From Bacillus sp. RAR_GA_16 (GTDB lineage: Bacteria > Bacillota > Bacilli > Bacillales > Guptibacillaceae): a stretch of DNA of 64,000 bases. Below the pieces are notes generated by a model. It was not told the origin of the DNA. It saw nothing but the letters and a program-made list of their open reading frames with translations, and did not search any database. The stretch lies in contig NZ_JAIUKZ010000001.1 in NCBI RefSeq assembly GCF_020165985.1, positions 186,001 through 250,000 of the forward strand. Direction: 5' to 3'. Positions 28,376 through 36,110 of this stretch are shown here, piece after piece (within the stretch, counting starts at the first letter, position 1; the number at the start of each line of letters is the position of its first letter). Both the position numbers and the translations under genes were made by a program.

Positions 28376-29848
28376 TTACATCCCACCAAGTAAGTTTTGT
28401 TGTACCCAGGCGCTTTGCTGATTGAGCTGACTCATCGCCGTTTCAAGCGCCGAAAATTGTTTCCAATACCGATCTTCAACGGTAACAAGCTTATCTTCCC
28501 AGTTTTGCATCTGTTCATCTAAATCTTTTAATCTTGTGGAAAGAAAACTACTGTCAACAAGTGTGCCCGGCGTACCTGCTTTTTCACCAAGCTGATCGAT
28601 GCCTTTATTGACTGAGTCATACAGACGATCACCAATCCCGCCTGTTCCGCTCGTAAACAGATTCATGACCTCTTCAGGCTTTTGTTCCAGAGCGCTCTTT
28701 AATTTCACTTCATCAATAAAGAGTTTTCCTCCATCTTGATAAGAACCCGTATTAATTCCCACCTGTGAAAGCATGTTAAGCTCACCAGCAGGAATACCAC
28801 TAACCGGCGACATCCAGGCACTGCGGAGATCACTCACAATTCCCCGAACGGTCGCATCGCTTTGAAGCATCCCGCTCTTCGCTTTCTCTTCCCAAAGTTC
28901 GATCTCTTTCTCAGTAAGATCTTCTCTTTGCGAATCGGTGAGCGGTGGAAAATCGCGATTTCGCTTTTCAGTCAGCATCCCCTGCGCTTTATCAATGAAC
29001 TCGTTGTACTTCTCAACAAAATTTTTAATCATGTCAAAAGGCGCCTGAACATCACTTTGAACAGATACAGTGGAAGTCCCTTTTTGGACGAGATCCAGCT
29101 TAAGATTATTAATCGTCGTGGTGTTTGTTTTTAAGTTATCGACAACAATCCCATCAAACGTAACTGAACCATATTTCCCATGTGCTGTATTGGCGGCTCC
29201 GCCGAGAATACGATTTTCCACAGTTGGATCACTGAAGCCAAGCGTGAATGACTCATCCCCGCCCATCGCTTTTGATGAAATGAAAAAGCGAGAGGTCGTG
29301 TCATCGAAGCTTGCTCGTAAGCCAAGTGATTCACCTGTTGTACCATCGGTTGCACCCGCCATTTTTTCTGCGAGACTTTTAAATGTGTCTGAAGCAGTGA
29401 TGCTAATGGAAGCCGTTTGCCCTTTGCTATTGGTAAGCTGGAGCGTAGTATTCGCTTCACCTGTTTGAAGCACTTTATCTGTTCCTTTTGCGGCTGTACC
29501 CGCTTCATTTTGAATGGCCTGTCCCGATGTGAACTTGGCGCTTTGGGCGAGTTCGTTAACGGTTACTGAATATGAACCTGGTACAGATGCAGATGTCGTT
29601 TTCGCTGTAACGGCACCTGTATTAGAAGAGATCGTTTTATAAGCATTATAGCCAGACTGCAAGCGCATCGAAGAAGCTGTGCTTCGCATATCCGACATCA
29701 TCGAGTTCAACTCACGATACGATTCCTTTTGCCATTCGATCGTTTGTTTCTTTTGAGACAATTTATCGAGCGGCATCCGCTCCGCCATCATCAGATCCTT
29801 TACCATCTGATCCGTATCCATCCCCGTCGCTAACCCGGAAATTCTCAT
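28376..29848 (-). CDS. fliD: Flagellar filament cap protein FliD (HAP2)
   Basis: 490 residues. The N-terminus MRISGLATGMDTDQMVKDLMMAERMPLDKLSQKKQTIEWQ and the C-terminus LDEQMQNWEDKLVTVEDRYWKQFSALETAMSQLNQQSAWVQQNLLG are the paired FliD helices. FliD caps the filament and folds incoming flagellin. The second of two close ATGs (29848) is at best spacing from GGAGGAG. A sigma-D promoter precedes it. Confidence 0.96.
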   Translation of the reverse strand: MRISGLATGMDTDQMVKDLMMAERMPLDKLSQKKQTIEWQKESYRELNSMMSDMRSTASSMRLQSGYNAYKTISSNTGAVTAKTTSASVPGSYSVTVNELAQSAKFTSGQAIQNEAGTAAKGTDKVLQTGEANTTLQLTNSKGQTASISITASDTFKSLAEKMAGATDGTTGESLGLRASFDDTTSRFFISSKAMGGDESFTLGFSDPTVENRILGGAANTAHGKYGSVTFDGIVVDNLKTNTTTINNLKLDLVQKGTSTVSVQSDVQAPFDMIKNFVEKYNEFIDKAQGMLTEKRNRDFPPLTDSQREDLTEKEIELWEEKAKSGMLQSDATVRGIVSDLRSAWMSPVSGIPAGELNMLSQVGINTGSYQDGGKLFIDEVKLKSALEQKPEEVMNLFTSGTGGIGDRLYDSVNKGIDQLGEKAGTPGTLVDSSFLSTRLKDLDEQMQNWEDKLVTVEDRYWKQFSALETAMSQLNQQSAWVQQNLLGGM

Positions 29849-29881
29849 GACCATCTCCTCCGTTCATACCTTCTATTGATA

Positions 29882-29908
29882 CTATCGGCAGGGTTAGGGG
29901 ATTCTTTA
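29882..29908 (-). promoter_or_regulatory. Sigma-D promoter of fliD
   Basis: On the minus strand TAAA (29908-29905), 15 nt, then GCCGATAG (29889-29882), almost exactly the sigma-D consensus. It lies about 35 nt before the fliD start and just downstream of the broken flaG. Confidence 0.88.
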
Positions 29909-29965
29909 AGGTGTAAAAAGACCTAAAAAAGAACCCTCAAGCGAGAGTTCGCACACTTAAATTTT

Positions 29966-30295
29966 CTAATCGACCATAAAGCCGAGCAGCTCAGCCGTTG
30001 CTGCGTAGCGATCAAGGAACTTTTTTGAAGGGATTTCTTTGATGACTTCTTCGGTTTGCGTATCGATGATCTGGACGTAGTATTCGTTTAGTTTGTCGTG
30101 AAGTTGGAATTTTAGTGAGGTTTGAGTTGGTTCGAGGTAGGCGTTTAGGGTGTTGATGTGGTGATTGATGGTGTCTTTTGATAAAGCTTTTTCTTCTACC
30201 TCACGCTTTTAGATTGTCTTAGTCATTTCAGTACTAGTTGTTTGAGTTAATTTAGTTGATCCAATAGGGATGATTGAAACGTCTTTTAGTTCCAT
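29966..30295 (-). pseudogene. flaG: FlaG family protein with an in-frame stop codon
   Basis: The ATG at 30295 (GGAGA 7 nt upstream) opens MELKDVSIIPIGSTKLTQTT, but codon 29 is TAA (30211-30209). The same frame then continues for 80 codons with the FlaG signature (INTLNAYLEPTQTSLKFQLHDKLNEYYVQIID and EEVIKEIPSKKFLDRYAATAELLGFMVD) to a TAG at 29966. Frame is the same on both sides, so this looks like one nonsense substitution. FlaG influences filament length and lies before fliD in Bacillus. There is no good internal start just after the stop. Confidence 0.85.
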
Positions 30296-30327
30296 CAGCT
30301 AGTCTCCAATCTCCGAAAAATTTGTTG

Positions 30328-30361
30328 TTAAAAAAGGTGGCCTTCAGTTGAAGACCACCTT
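30328..30361 (-). terminator. Rho-independent terminator after the flagellin 3' exon
   Basis: Arms AAGGTGG..CTTC and GAAG..CCACCTT with an AGTT/AACT loop, followed on the minus strand by TTTTTT. It ends the hag-intron-3' exon transcript, 10 nt after the exon stop codon. Its position after the second flagellin tail, not after the first stop, supports these being one transcription unit. Confidence 0.88.
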
Positions 30362-30370
30362 GTAAGTAAA

Positions 30371-30421
30371 TTAACGAAGAAGTTGTAGTACAGCTTGTGG
30401 CTGTTGGTTGGCTTGCTTTGC
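30371..30421 (-). other. hag: Orphan flagellin C-terminal coding segment (predicted 3' exon of hag)
   Basis: The minus strand reads AKQANQQPQAVLQLLR then TAA (30373-30371), a typical flagellin C-terminus, with no start codon or upstream flagellin sequence of its own. It parallels the hag tail QANQSSSAVLQLLR but differs at many synonymous sites, so it is an old homologue and not a fresh duplication. It begins directly after the predicted intron end (G at 30422) and is in phase with a splice site after codon 363 of hag. Confidence 0.8.
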
Positions 30422-30753
30422 CGCTGTTCCTTTCGGATACAGAATAGACTATATCTTCACCTCTCGTGTTCGAAAGGGCCGGGCACTTCGAATGGCGTTT
30501 GCCACCCTACGGATTTCATCACCATAGCTTTCGCCTTAGATGGTTTATCCTAGTCGTTGAACCTTCTCCACTCTTTCGAGACAGGAGCTTGGCTGCTGAT
30601 TATCCAATCCAGATTCTTTTCAACCCATCACGCTCACCGTTTCCAGTCACGTTGTGGGGAATCAAGCTTAAGGAAGTTCCAGCAATTCACCCGGTTATGC
30701 TCTTACCCGTTACCAGATAAGACGCCCTGTTCAATCAATTATCTTAGCAGTTG
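30422..30753 (-). ncRNA. Group I self-splicing intron (IA-like) at the 3' end of hag
   Basis: All four core elements are visible on the minus strand: P AAUUGCUGGAA (30687-30677), Q AAUCAGCAGCCAAGC (30601-30587), R GUUCAACGACUA (30562-30551) and S AAGAUAUAGUC (30457-30447). P4 pairs UGCUG with CAGCA, a covarying change from the usual GCGG/CCGC. P7 is GACUA/UAGUC. P9 is a GAAA-capped hairpin at 30442-30424. P2 may be CUUAUC/GGUAAG (30721-30716 and 30707-30702) and P3 CAUAACC/GGUGAUG (30699-30693 and 30523-30517). The guide GGGCGU (30727-30722) can pair with GUGCUU ending at 30754. No homing endonuclease ORF is present. Exact ends are inferred. Confidence 0.85.
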
Positions 30754-31842
30754 AAGCACTGCGGAAGAACTTTGATTGGCTTGAGCTAACATTGCTTGTG
30801 ACGCCTGGTTGAGGATGTTGTTCTTAGTGAAATCCATCATTTCTTTTGCCATATCTACGTCGCGAATACGGGATTCTGCGGCAGTTAGGTTTTGAGAAGT
30901 AGTAGCAAGATTGTTAATTGTGTGCTCTAGACGGTTTTGGTTTGCACCAAGTTGTGATCTTTCTAGAGAAACAGTATCAATTGCAGTTTGGATGGTCTGC
31001 ATAGCAGTTTTAGCACTATCGGCATCAGCTACACTCAAATTTTTAACAGTTAAACCAGTTGCAGACATATCATTAATAGAAAGACTTAGTTCTTGATTTA
31101 AATCCTTTTCTGACCCAATTTGAATAGATTTCGCAGCATCAGCTGTTGTTACAACCGTTTCACCAGATATTCCAGCAGCGGTCCAACTTGAGTCAACCGT
31201 AACTTTTACACCAAGTTTATCAAAATTCAATGTTCCTGCTGTATTGTCAGCAAGCGCAACTGTTTGTGTATTACCGTTAGCAGCCCCGTCATCTAATGTT
31301 AATGTACCGTTTGAGTTGTTAGTGATTGTGTAAGTCGTACTTGCTTTAGTACCACTTATATCCACACCTGTTACACCCGTACTACCAGTTGTTAGAGTAG
31401 AAGATACATCTGATTGAACCCCGAAAGTTCCATTAAGTACTGTTGTACCATTAAATTTTGTTGTCGTAGCAACACGGTCTACTTCCTCTATTAGTGCATC
31501 CATTTCTTTTTGAACAGCTGCTCTGTCATTAGCTGAAAGTGTTTCACTTGCTGATTGTGTTGCAAGTTCGTTCATTCTCTGAAGAATACTATGAGTTTCG
31601 TTAAGTCCACCCTCAGCAGTCTGAATCAAAGAAATTCCATCTTGTGCATTACGACTTGCTTGCTCTAGACCGCGAATTTGTCCACGCATTTTCTCAGAGA
31701 TGGAAAGTCCAGCTGCATCGTCCCCAGCTCTGTTAATACGAAGACCCGAAGAAAGCTTTTCCATGTTTTTAGATGCGTTCAATTGGTTCGCACCCATTTG
31801 ACTGTACGTGTTCATTGCTGAAATATTGTGATTAATAATCAT
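30739..31842 (-). CDS. hag: Flagellin Hag
   Basis: 367 residues in the unspliced reading, beginning MIINHNISAMNTYSQMGANQLNASKNMEKLSSGLRINRAGDDAAGLSISEKMRGQIRG and ending TKNNILNQASQAMLAQANQSSSAVLQLLR. A variable Thr/Ser-rich domain lies at about 150-240. The ATG at 31842 is set by homology and GGAGGT; an upstream in-frame start at 31887 is not conserved. A consensus sigma-D promoter and CsrA-type sites precede it. The last five codons fall inside the predicted group I intron. Splicing would replace QLLR with AKQANQQPQAVLQLLR and give 379 residues. Confidence 0.95.
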   Translation of the reverse strand: MIINHNISAMNTYSQMGANQLNASKNMEKLSSGLRINRAGDDAAGLSISEKMRGQIRGLEQASRNAQDGISLIQTAEGGLNETHSILQRMNELATQSASETLSANDRAAVQKEMDALIEEVDRVATTTKFNGTTVLNGTFGVQSDVSSTLTTGSTGVTGVDISGTKASTTYTITNNSNGTLTLDDGAANGNTQTVALADNTAGTLNFDKLGVKVTVDSSWTAAGISGETVVTTADAAKSIQIGSEKDLNQELSLSINDMSATGLTVKNLSVADADSAKTAMQTIQTAIDTVSLERSQLGANQNRLEHTINNLATTSQNLTAAESRIRDVDMAKEMMDFTKNNILNQASQAMLAQANQSSSAVLQLLR

Positions 31843-31852
31843 CCCTAAATCT

Positions 31853-31891
31853 ACCTCCATGTATTTGTTTTTATCAAGAAAATCCACATCC
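31853..31891 (-). promoter_or_regulatory. CsrA-binding-like sites in the hag leader
   Basis: On the minus strand AUACAUGGAGGU (31864-31853) overlaps the hag Shine-Dalgarno and matches the CsrA consensus RUACARGGAUGU at 10 of 12 positions. A second GGAUGU core lies upstream at 31891-31886. B. subtilis hag has the same two-site layout, where CsrA represses translation until FliW sequesters it. csrA and fliW lie immediately upstream here. Confidence 0.7.
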
Positions 31892-31914
31892 GTTTGGACT
31901 TCCTAACACCACTA

Positions 31915-31941
31915 TTATCGGCAGGCATTTTAGGATGTTTA
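31915..31941 (-). promoter_or_regulatory. Sigma-D promoter of hag
   Basis: On the minus strand TAAA (31941-31938), 15 nt, then GCCGATAA (31922-31915), a near-perfect sigma-D promoter about 75 nt before the hag start, leaving a leader that includes both CsrA-like sites. Confidence 0.92.
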
Positions 31942-31960
31942 ATACTTTTTGAAAAATATT

Positions 31961-31995
31961 CAAAAAAGAACCGCATTCCAAAGATAGCGGTTCCA
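31961..31995 (-). terminator. Terminator of the fliW-csrA-VOC transcript
   Basis: Arms GAACCGC (31968-31974) and GCGGTTC (31987-31993) with a 12-nt loop, followed on the minus strand by TTTTTT. It separates the VOC gene from the hag promoter. Confidence 0.8.
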
Positions 31996-32009
31996 TTCCT
32001 AATAAGAAT

Positions 32010-32405
32010 TTATCTTAAATGCGCATACTCTTCCTTCTCATACAGCCCAGGCAAATAAGCCTCAAGCGCATTCCCATCCGGATCATAAAACTTAAAATGA
32101 GCGATTCCATCTTCTTCATCAACCGAAACACCACGCTCTCGCAGCTCATTCTTAAACGTCTCCGCATGCTCCACCGCTAAATGTAGCACCGGGTAAGACC
32201 CACTCTCACCAGCCGAAGGAGGCTCTTCGCCTTCCTTCAACTCAATTAAGCAAATGGCCGTCTGCCCTTCTCCAACGCTAAGCACCACGGTATCTCCGTA
32301 GTCCTTTGTCACGTGCAGACCAAGTATTTCTTCGTACCACTTCACAGCATCCTTTATATTCCGCACACGAATGTTCACTTGATAAACGCCTTCAAAAAAA
32401 CTCAT
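32010..32405 (-). CDS. Glyoxalase/VOC superfamily protein
   Basis: 131 residues with the beta-alpha-beta-beta-beta VOC pattern: YQVNIRVRNIKDAVKWYEEILGLHV at the N-terminus and GIAHFKFYDPDGNALEAYLPGLYE at the C-terminus. Substrate unknown. It lies between csrA and hag, 11 nt after csrA, which is unusual because csrA normally abuts hag. Co-transcription with fliW-csrA is likely, but no flagellar role is implied by the sequence. Confidence 0.82.
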   Translation of the reverse strand: MSFFEGVYQVNIRVRNIKDAVKWYEEILGLHVTKDYGDTVVLSVGEGQTAICLIELKEGEEPPSAGESGSYPVLHLAVEHAETFKNELRERGVSVDEEDGIAHFKFYDPDGNALEAYLPGLYEKEEYAHLR

Positions 32406-32416
32406 CCCAAACCTCC

Positions 32417-32650
32417 CTATAATCTCGTTTTCTTTTGAAATTCCTTCAAATCCTCCAGGCTAAATTCCTGTATGGCCGCGAGCTTATTTTCTGATTGGAT
32501 CGCTTCATATACTTCTTTTCGGTGGATGGCGATGTTCTTAGGGGCTTCTACTCCAAGCTTTACTGTATCGCCTTCGATGCTAATGATTTTTAGCTCAATT
32601 TCATCGTTAATCACAATTGATTCGCCTTTTTTGCGTCCGAGTACGAGCAT
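32417..32650 (-). CDS. csrA: Carbon storage / translational regulator CsrA
   Basis: 77 residues starting [51 protein letters not shown], the invariant CsrA pattern, with a C-terminal extension like B. subtilis CsrA. It is an RNA-binding dimer that represses hag translation. Its ATG follows the fliW stop immediately. Confidence 0.97.
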   Translation of the reverse strand: MLVLGRKKGESIVINDEIELKIISIEGDTVKLGVEAPKNIAIHRKEVYEAIQSENKLAAIQEFSLEDLKEFQKKTRL

Positions 32651-33100
32651 TTACTCTCCCTCCTCTGTGTTCACTTGCTTTAAGAGAGGTTCTTTGATGC
32701 CATACTCCTGTTTTAGGACAAGCTGTTTTCCAGTACGAGATTCGGTGTTGAAAATTAGCGGTGCTTTTAAATTCATCGTCGCTTCTTTTAATGAGCCCTG
32801 GACTGTAAGGATGGAGAGCACGAGCGCATGGGCTAGATCGGTTAGATTAAGCTGGGCAAGCGTGCTGTCGTCAAGGTTTACTTCATAATTTGGGTAAAAG
32901 GAAAACGGATCTGCCAGGAAAAAGCAAAGACCGCTTTCTTCTGTTGATTGTAAAAAGTAAAAAGGAGACTCATCTTTGTCGTCGGCGGGTAATAGACAGT
33001 AAGTTTTAAAGTGCTCAAGGCCAGGAATGCCATTTTCAAACGTGACGAGACGTTCTTCGGTAACATCCATTTCTCCAAAGCGTGCAGTATGTAGTTTCAT
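32651..33100 (-). CDS. fliW: Flagellar assembly factor FliW
   Basis: 149 residues, with TARFGEMDVTEERLVTFENGIPGLEHFKTYCLL at the N-terminus and FFLADPFSFYPNYEVNL in the middle. FliW binds CsrA to relieve hag repression and binds flagellin, giving a homeostatic switch. It overlaps nothing and is followed directly by csrA. A TATAAT-like -10 (33139-33134, minus) lies about 35 nt upstream with only a weak -35. Confidence 0.95.
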   Translation of the reverse strand: MKLHTARFGEMDVTEERLVTFENGIPGLEHFKTYCLLPADDKDESPFYFLQSTEESGLCFFLADPFSFYPNYEVNLDDSTLAQLNLTDLAHALVLSILTVQGSLKEATMNLKAPLIFNTESRTGKQLVLKQEYGIKEPLLKQVNTEEGE

Positions 33101-33287
33101 AGCGATCTCCTTTGTTGATCAGTGTGTACCCTCATTATAAGGCCTATAGCGCTTTTTTCCATGGATAATTTGTTGTCTTTTTGAAATTTCGGTAAACTTA
33201 AAGAAGCAGAGAACCGCTTACAAAGTTGAAACTTGTCGAAGTTCTATTCTTACCATTACAACGAGTAACATGAAAGGAGAAAGTGTC

Positions 33288-34013
33288 ATGAAAATCACCT
33301 TTTATCCGCTCGGTGAAGCAGCTGTGAAGTGCTGTTTTCCTGAAGACATTTCAGCTGCTCTTACGAATCACATTCAATCATTTTGTAAAAAGCTCGATCC
33401 TCACAAGCACCTTGGGATCACGGAATGGGTGCCTGCCTATGATTCTGTGACCATTTACTATGAGCCGTGGAAGCTTTCATATGAGCAAATCACGAACGTG
33501 CTTCAACCAATCGCGAACGAAATGGACACGCATCACCAAAGGACAAAAACGGTGATTACAATCCCAACCGTTTACGGAAGCAACTTCGGTCCGGATCTTG
33601 AAAATCTCGCAGCTGCCAACAACCTTTCTACAAAAGACGTAATCAACCTACATACAAAGTGCCACTACCTCATCAACATGATTGGCTTTTTGCCTGGTTT
33701 TCCTTACTTAAGCGGCTTAGATGAACGCATCGCCATGCCGCGCTTTGAAAATCCAAGGCAGTCCGTTCCCGCTGGATCGGTTGGTATCGCCGAGAGTCAA
33801 ACAGGCATTTACCCGCTTGAATCACCAGGCGGCTGGAATCTTATCGGCCGCACGCCGCTTACGCTTTTTGATGCTGAAAAAGAAGAGCCATTTTTGTTTG
33901 AGCAGGGCGACTATTTACAGTTTAAAGCCATTTCGGAAGACGAATACAAACAGATTCAGCGTGAAATGGAAAATGGTACGTACAAACTTGAACGCAGGGA
34001 GGAATCTGAATGA
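33288..34013 (+). CDS. pxpB: 5-oxoprolinase subunit PxpB (KipI-like)
   Basis: About 241 residues. [21 protein letters not shown] at the start, then the family core [59 protein letters not shown]. PxpABC hydrolyses 5-oxoproline to glutamate with ATP. The ATG at 33288 follows AAAGGAG; an upstream ATG at 33270 precedes that site. It overlaps pxpA by 4 nt. Confidence 0.92.
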   Translation: MKITFYPLGEAAVKCCFPEDISAALTNHIQSFCKKLDPHKHLGITEWVPAYDSVTIYYEPWKLSYEQITNVLQPIANEMDTHHQRTKTVITIPTVYGSNFGPDLENLAAANNLSTKDVINLHTKCHYLINMIGFLPGFPYLSGLDERIAMPRFENPRQSVPAGSVGIAESQTGIYPLESPGGWNLIGRTPLTLFDAEKEEPFLFEQGDYLQFKAISEDEYKQIQREMENGTYKLERREESE

Positions 34014-34778
34014 CGTTTCGTATCGATTTAAACAGTGATCTCGGAGAAAGTTTCGGCACCTATGTCGTGGGACAGGATGAGCAGGTGCTTGAGCTTGTGT
34101 CTTCAGCAAACGTGGCGTGTGGCTATCATGCCGGTGATCCACACATTATGAATAAAACGGTTAAATGGGCGAAGGAGCATCACGTCGGTATTGGCGCGCA
34201 TCCAGGCTTCCCAGACTTAGTGGGATTTGGGCGAAGAAATATGAACATTACGCCCGAAGATGCCTACTCGCTTGTTCTTTATCAAATTGGAGCACTGCAC
34301 GGGTTCTGCAAGGCACATGAAGTGCCTCTTAAGCATGTGAAACCACACGGGGCGCTTTACAACATGGCTTCGAAGGATCCTGAACTTGCGAACGCGATTG
34401 CGCAAGCCGTAAAGGATTTTGATTCAGAGCTGATTTTATTTGGCCTTGCCAATTCAGAACTCATTCGCGCTGCGCAGGACGCTGCACTTCCTTATGCTTC
34501 TGAAGTGTTTGCCGACAGAACGTATCAGCCTGACGGAATCGCTTACACCACGAGTAGAAAAACATGCGATGATTCGTGATGAACAGGCCGCGATTGAACA
34601 GGTGATTCAAATGGTGAAAGAAGGGACGGTAACGGCTGTGGATGGCTCGATCATTGCGATTGAAGCCGATACGGTTTGCGTGCACGGAGATGAACCGTCA
34701 GCGCTGGCATTTATTAAAGCGCTACGGAAACGGTTTGATGAAGAAAACATTGAAATGGAAAGGGTCGGAAACCGGTGA
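34010..34778 (+). pseudogene. pxpA: 5-oxoprolinase subunit PxpA (LamB/YcsF family), interrupted by one extra base
   Basis: The first 177 codons give [40 protein letters not shown] and continue to YQPDG. They then go out of frame (TGA at 34577-34579). The next frame supplies [18 protein letters not shown] and AIEADTVCVHGDEPSALAFIKALRKRF. Collapsing GGAATC at 34535-34540 to GGATC restores DGSLTPR and an ORF of about 255 aa, the normal length. It lies between pxpB (4-nt overlap) and pxpC (GTGA overlap), so the operon is otherwise intact. A sequencing artefact or recent mutation is likely. Confidence 0.88.
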
Positions 34779-35698
34779 AATTATTCTCAGTTGAAAAGCC
34801 AGGATTATATACAACTTATCAGGATTTAGGACGTGTCGGATATTTGAAATATGGCGTACCGGCATCTGGAGCGCTTGACCGCTTCGCTCTTCAGGTTGGC
34901 AATATTCTAGTTGGAAATGAACGAGGGGCGGCAGGGCTTGAGGTGACGATGCAGGGGCCAGAACTGCTTGCAGAAGAAACGTTTGTGATGGCTGTTACGG
35001 GTGGTGATTTATCACCGATGATCAACGGAAGGCGCATTCCGCTCTGGAAGTCGGTCGTTATTAAAAAAGGGCAGGTGCTCGAGTTTGGACAGCCTCGTCA
35101 GGGCGTTCGTGCCTACCTCACTGTTTCAGGTGGCTTTCATGCAAAAGAATACATGGGGAGCCGCTCGGTATATGAACCAGCAGGTCTTGGAAGAAAGCTT
35201 GAAAAAGGTGATGAGCTAGTTGGTGAGCCTAGAAAACAAAAAGCAGGAACCGGGCTCTTTTTCACCGAGATTCCTGATTATGATCGTGATGTTGCCGTTC
35301 GCGTTGTAAAAGGACCTCATCATGAGCAAATTTCGGATAAGGTTGTTTCGGACTTTTTCGCTATGACTCATGAAGTGTCACCGCAATCAAATCGGATGGG
35401 CTATCGCCTTCACTCTGAGCTTCAAACGAATCATGAAGCGAACGTTGTTTCGGATGGCGTTCCGCTTGGCGGCATCCAACTCCCTGGGAACGGTCAGCCG
35501 ATTATTTTACTTGCCGATCGGCAAACGACAGGTGGATACACGCGGATTGGGACAGTCATCGGTCCTGATTTGCCACTCATTGCCCAGCTTCCTCCCGGCG
35601 GCAAAATCCGCTTTAAAGAAGTTTCCGTGGAAGAAGCACAGGAGGCGGCAAAGCAGGAAGAACAAAAGCTTAAGATTTGGGAGCGAATCACCCGCTAA
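34775..35698 (+). CDS. pxpC: 5-oxoprolinase subunit PxpC (KipA-like, biotin-dependent carboxyltransferase family)
   Basis: 307 residues starting at a GTG that overlaps the pxpA stop. Motifs are KPGLYTTYQDLGRVGYLKYGVPASGALDRFAL, GGFHAKEYMGSRSVYEPAGLGR, SNRMGYRL and PLGGIQLPGNGQPIILLADRQTTGGYTRIGTV, typical of the KipA/PxpC/AHS2 family. It completes the 5-oxoprolinase complex. Confidence 0.93.
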   Translation: MKLFSVEKPGLYTTYQDLGRVGYLKYGVPASGALDRFALQVGNILVGNERGAAGLEVTMQGPELLAEETFVMAVTGGDLSPMINGRRIPLWKSVVIKKGQVLEFGQPRQGVRAYLTVSGGFHAKEYMGSRSVYEPAGLGRKLEKGDELVGEPRKQKAGTGLFFTEIPDYDRDVAVRVVKGPHHEQISDKVVSDFFAMTHEVSPQSNRMGYRLHSELQTNHEANVVSDGVPLGGIQLPGNGQPIILLADRQTTGGYTRIGTVIGPDLPLIAQLPPGGKIRFKEVSVEEAQEAAKQEEQKLKIWERITR

Positions 35699-35964
35699 TG
35701 CATTCGGAGGTAACTGTGAAGCTCGTCCTTCACGACCTCCCCCTGATCCTGTTCGGTCAGTTGCAAGTGGTAATGATCGCCTTCAGCTTCAGCTTGGAAA
35801 TTGTAAAACCCTTTACTATTTAAATAGTCGCTCAGATCTTCAATCTTTTCACACTGAGAGAACAAAATTTTATTGCCCACATAATCGTCATTCACATAAA
35901 CGTTATACGTATGTGCATTTTTCATCTCTTGCTCTTGATTAAAAAACGGGATTGGTTCCGGCAT
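35695..35964 (-). CDS. Hypothetical protein, 89 residues
   Basis: I do not recognise a family. The protein is acidic and soluble (NVYVNDDYVGNKILFSQCEKIEDLSDYLNSKGFYNF then LQLTEQDQGEVVKDELHSYLRMH). GGAGGG lies 8 nt before the ATG. It is convergent with pxpC and their ends overlap by 4 nt. The strong ribosome site and clean frame argue that it is a real gene. Confidence 0.65.
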   Translation of the reverse strand: MPEPIPFFNQEQEMKNAHTYNVYVNDDYVGNKILFSQCEKIEDLSDYLNSKGFYNFQAEAEGDHYHLQLTEQDQGEVVKDELHSYLRMH

Positions 35965-36052
35965 TCTGTCTCCCTCCTTTCTTTAGGGATTACTATCAAT
36001 TTGTCCTTCCTTTCCGATTTTATGTTGGAAAAACATGCATGTGCGAAAGTGT

Positions 36053-36078
36053 GTTTAATCCTTTGAACGATCGGGAAC
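36053..36078 (+). promoter_or_regulatory. Candidate sigma-B promoter of the aldehyde dehydrogenase gene
   Basis: GTTTAA (36053-36058), 14 nt, then GGGAAC (36073-36078), close to the general-stress consensus GTTTAA-N12-15-GGGWAW. It lies 33 nt before the ATG. Confidence 0.6.
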
Positions 36079-36110
36079 CTTCTTTAACGTACACTAAAGG
36101 AGGATGACTC

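Noticed and set aside
30371-30760. A second complete flagellin gene or a simple tandem duplication of the hag tail
   Set aside because: Only about 16 flagellin codons are present, without a start, and the sequence between the two tails is a group I intron core and not flagellin. The tails differ at many synonymous positions, so a fresh duplication is unlikely.
30720-30760. Alternative 5' splice site after CTGCT (30746) using the guide shifted by one base
   Set aside because: It gives only a 4-bp P1, and no intron-terminal G would put the 3' exon in frame. The GUGCUU site gives six pairs and keeps the flagellin frame.
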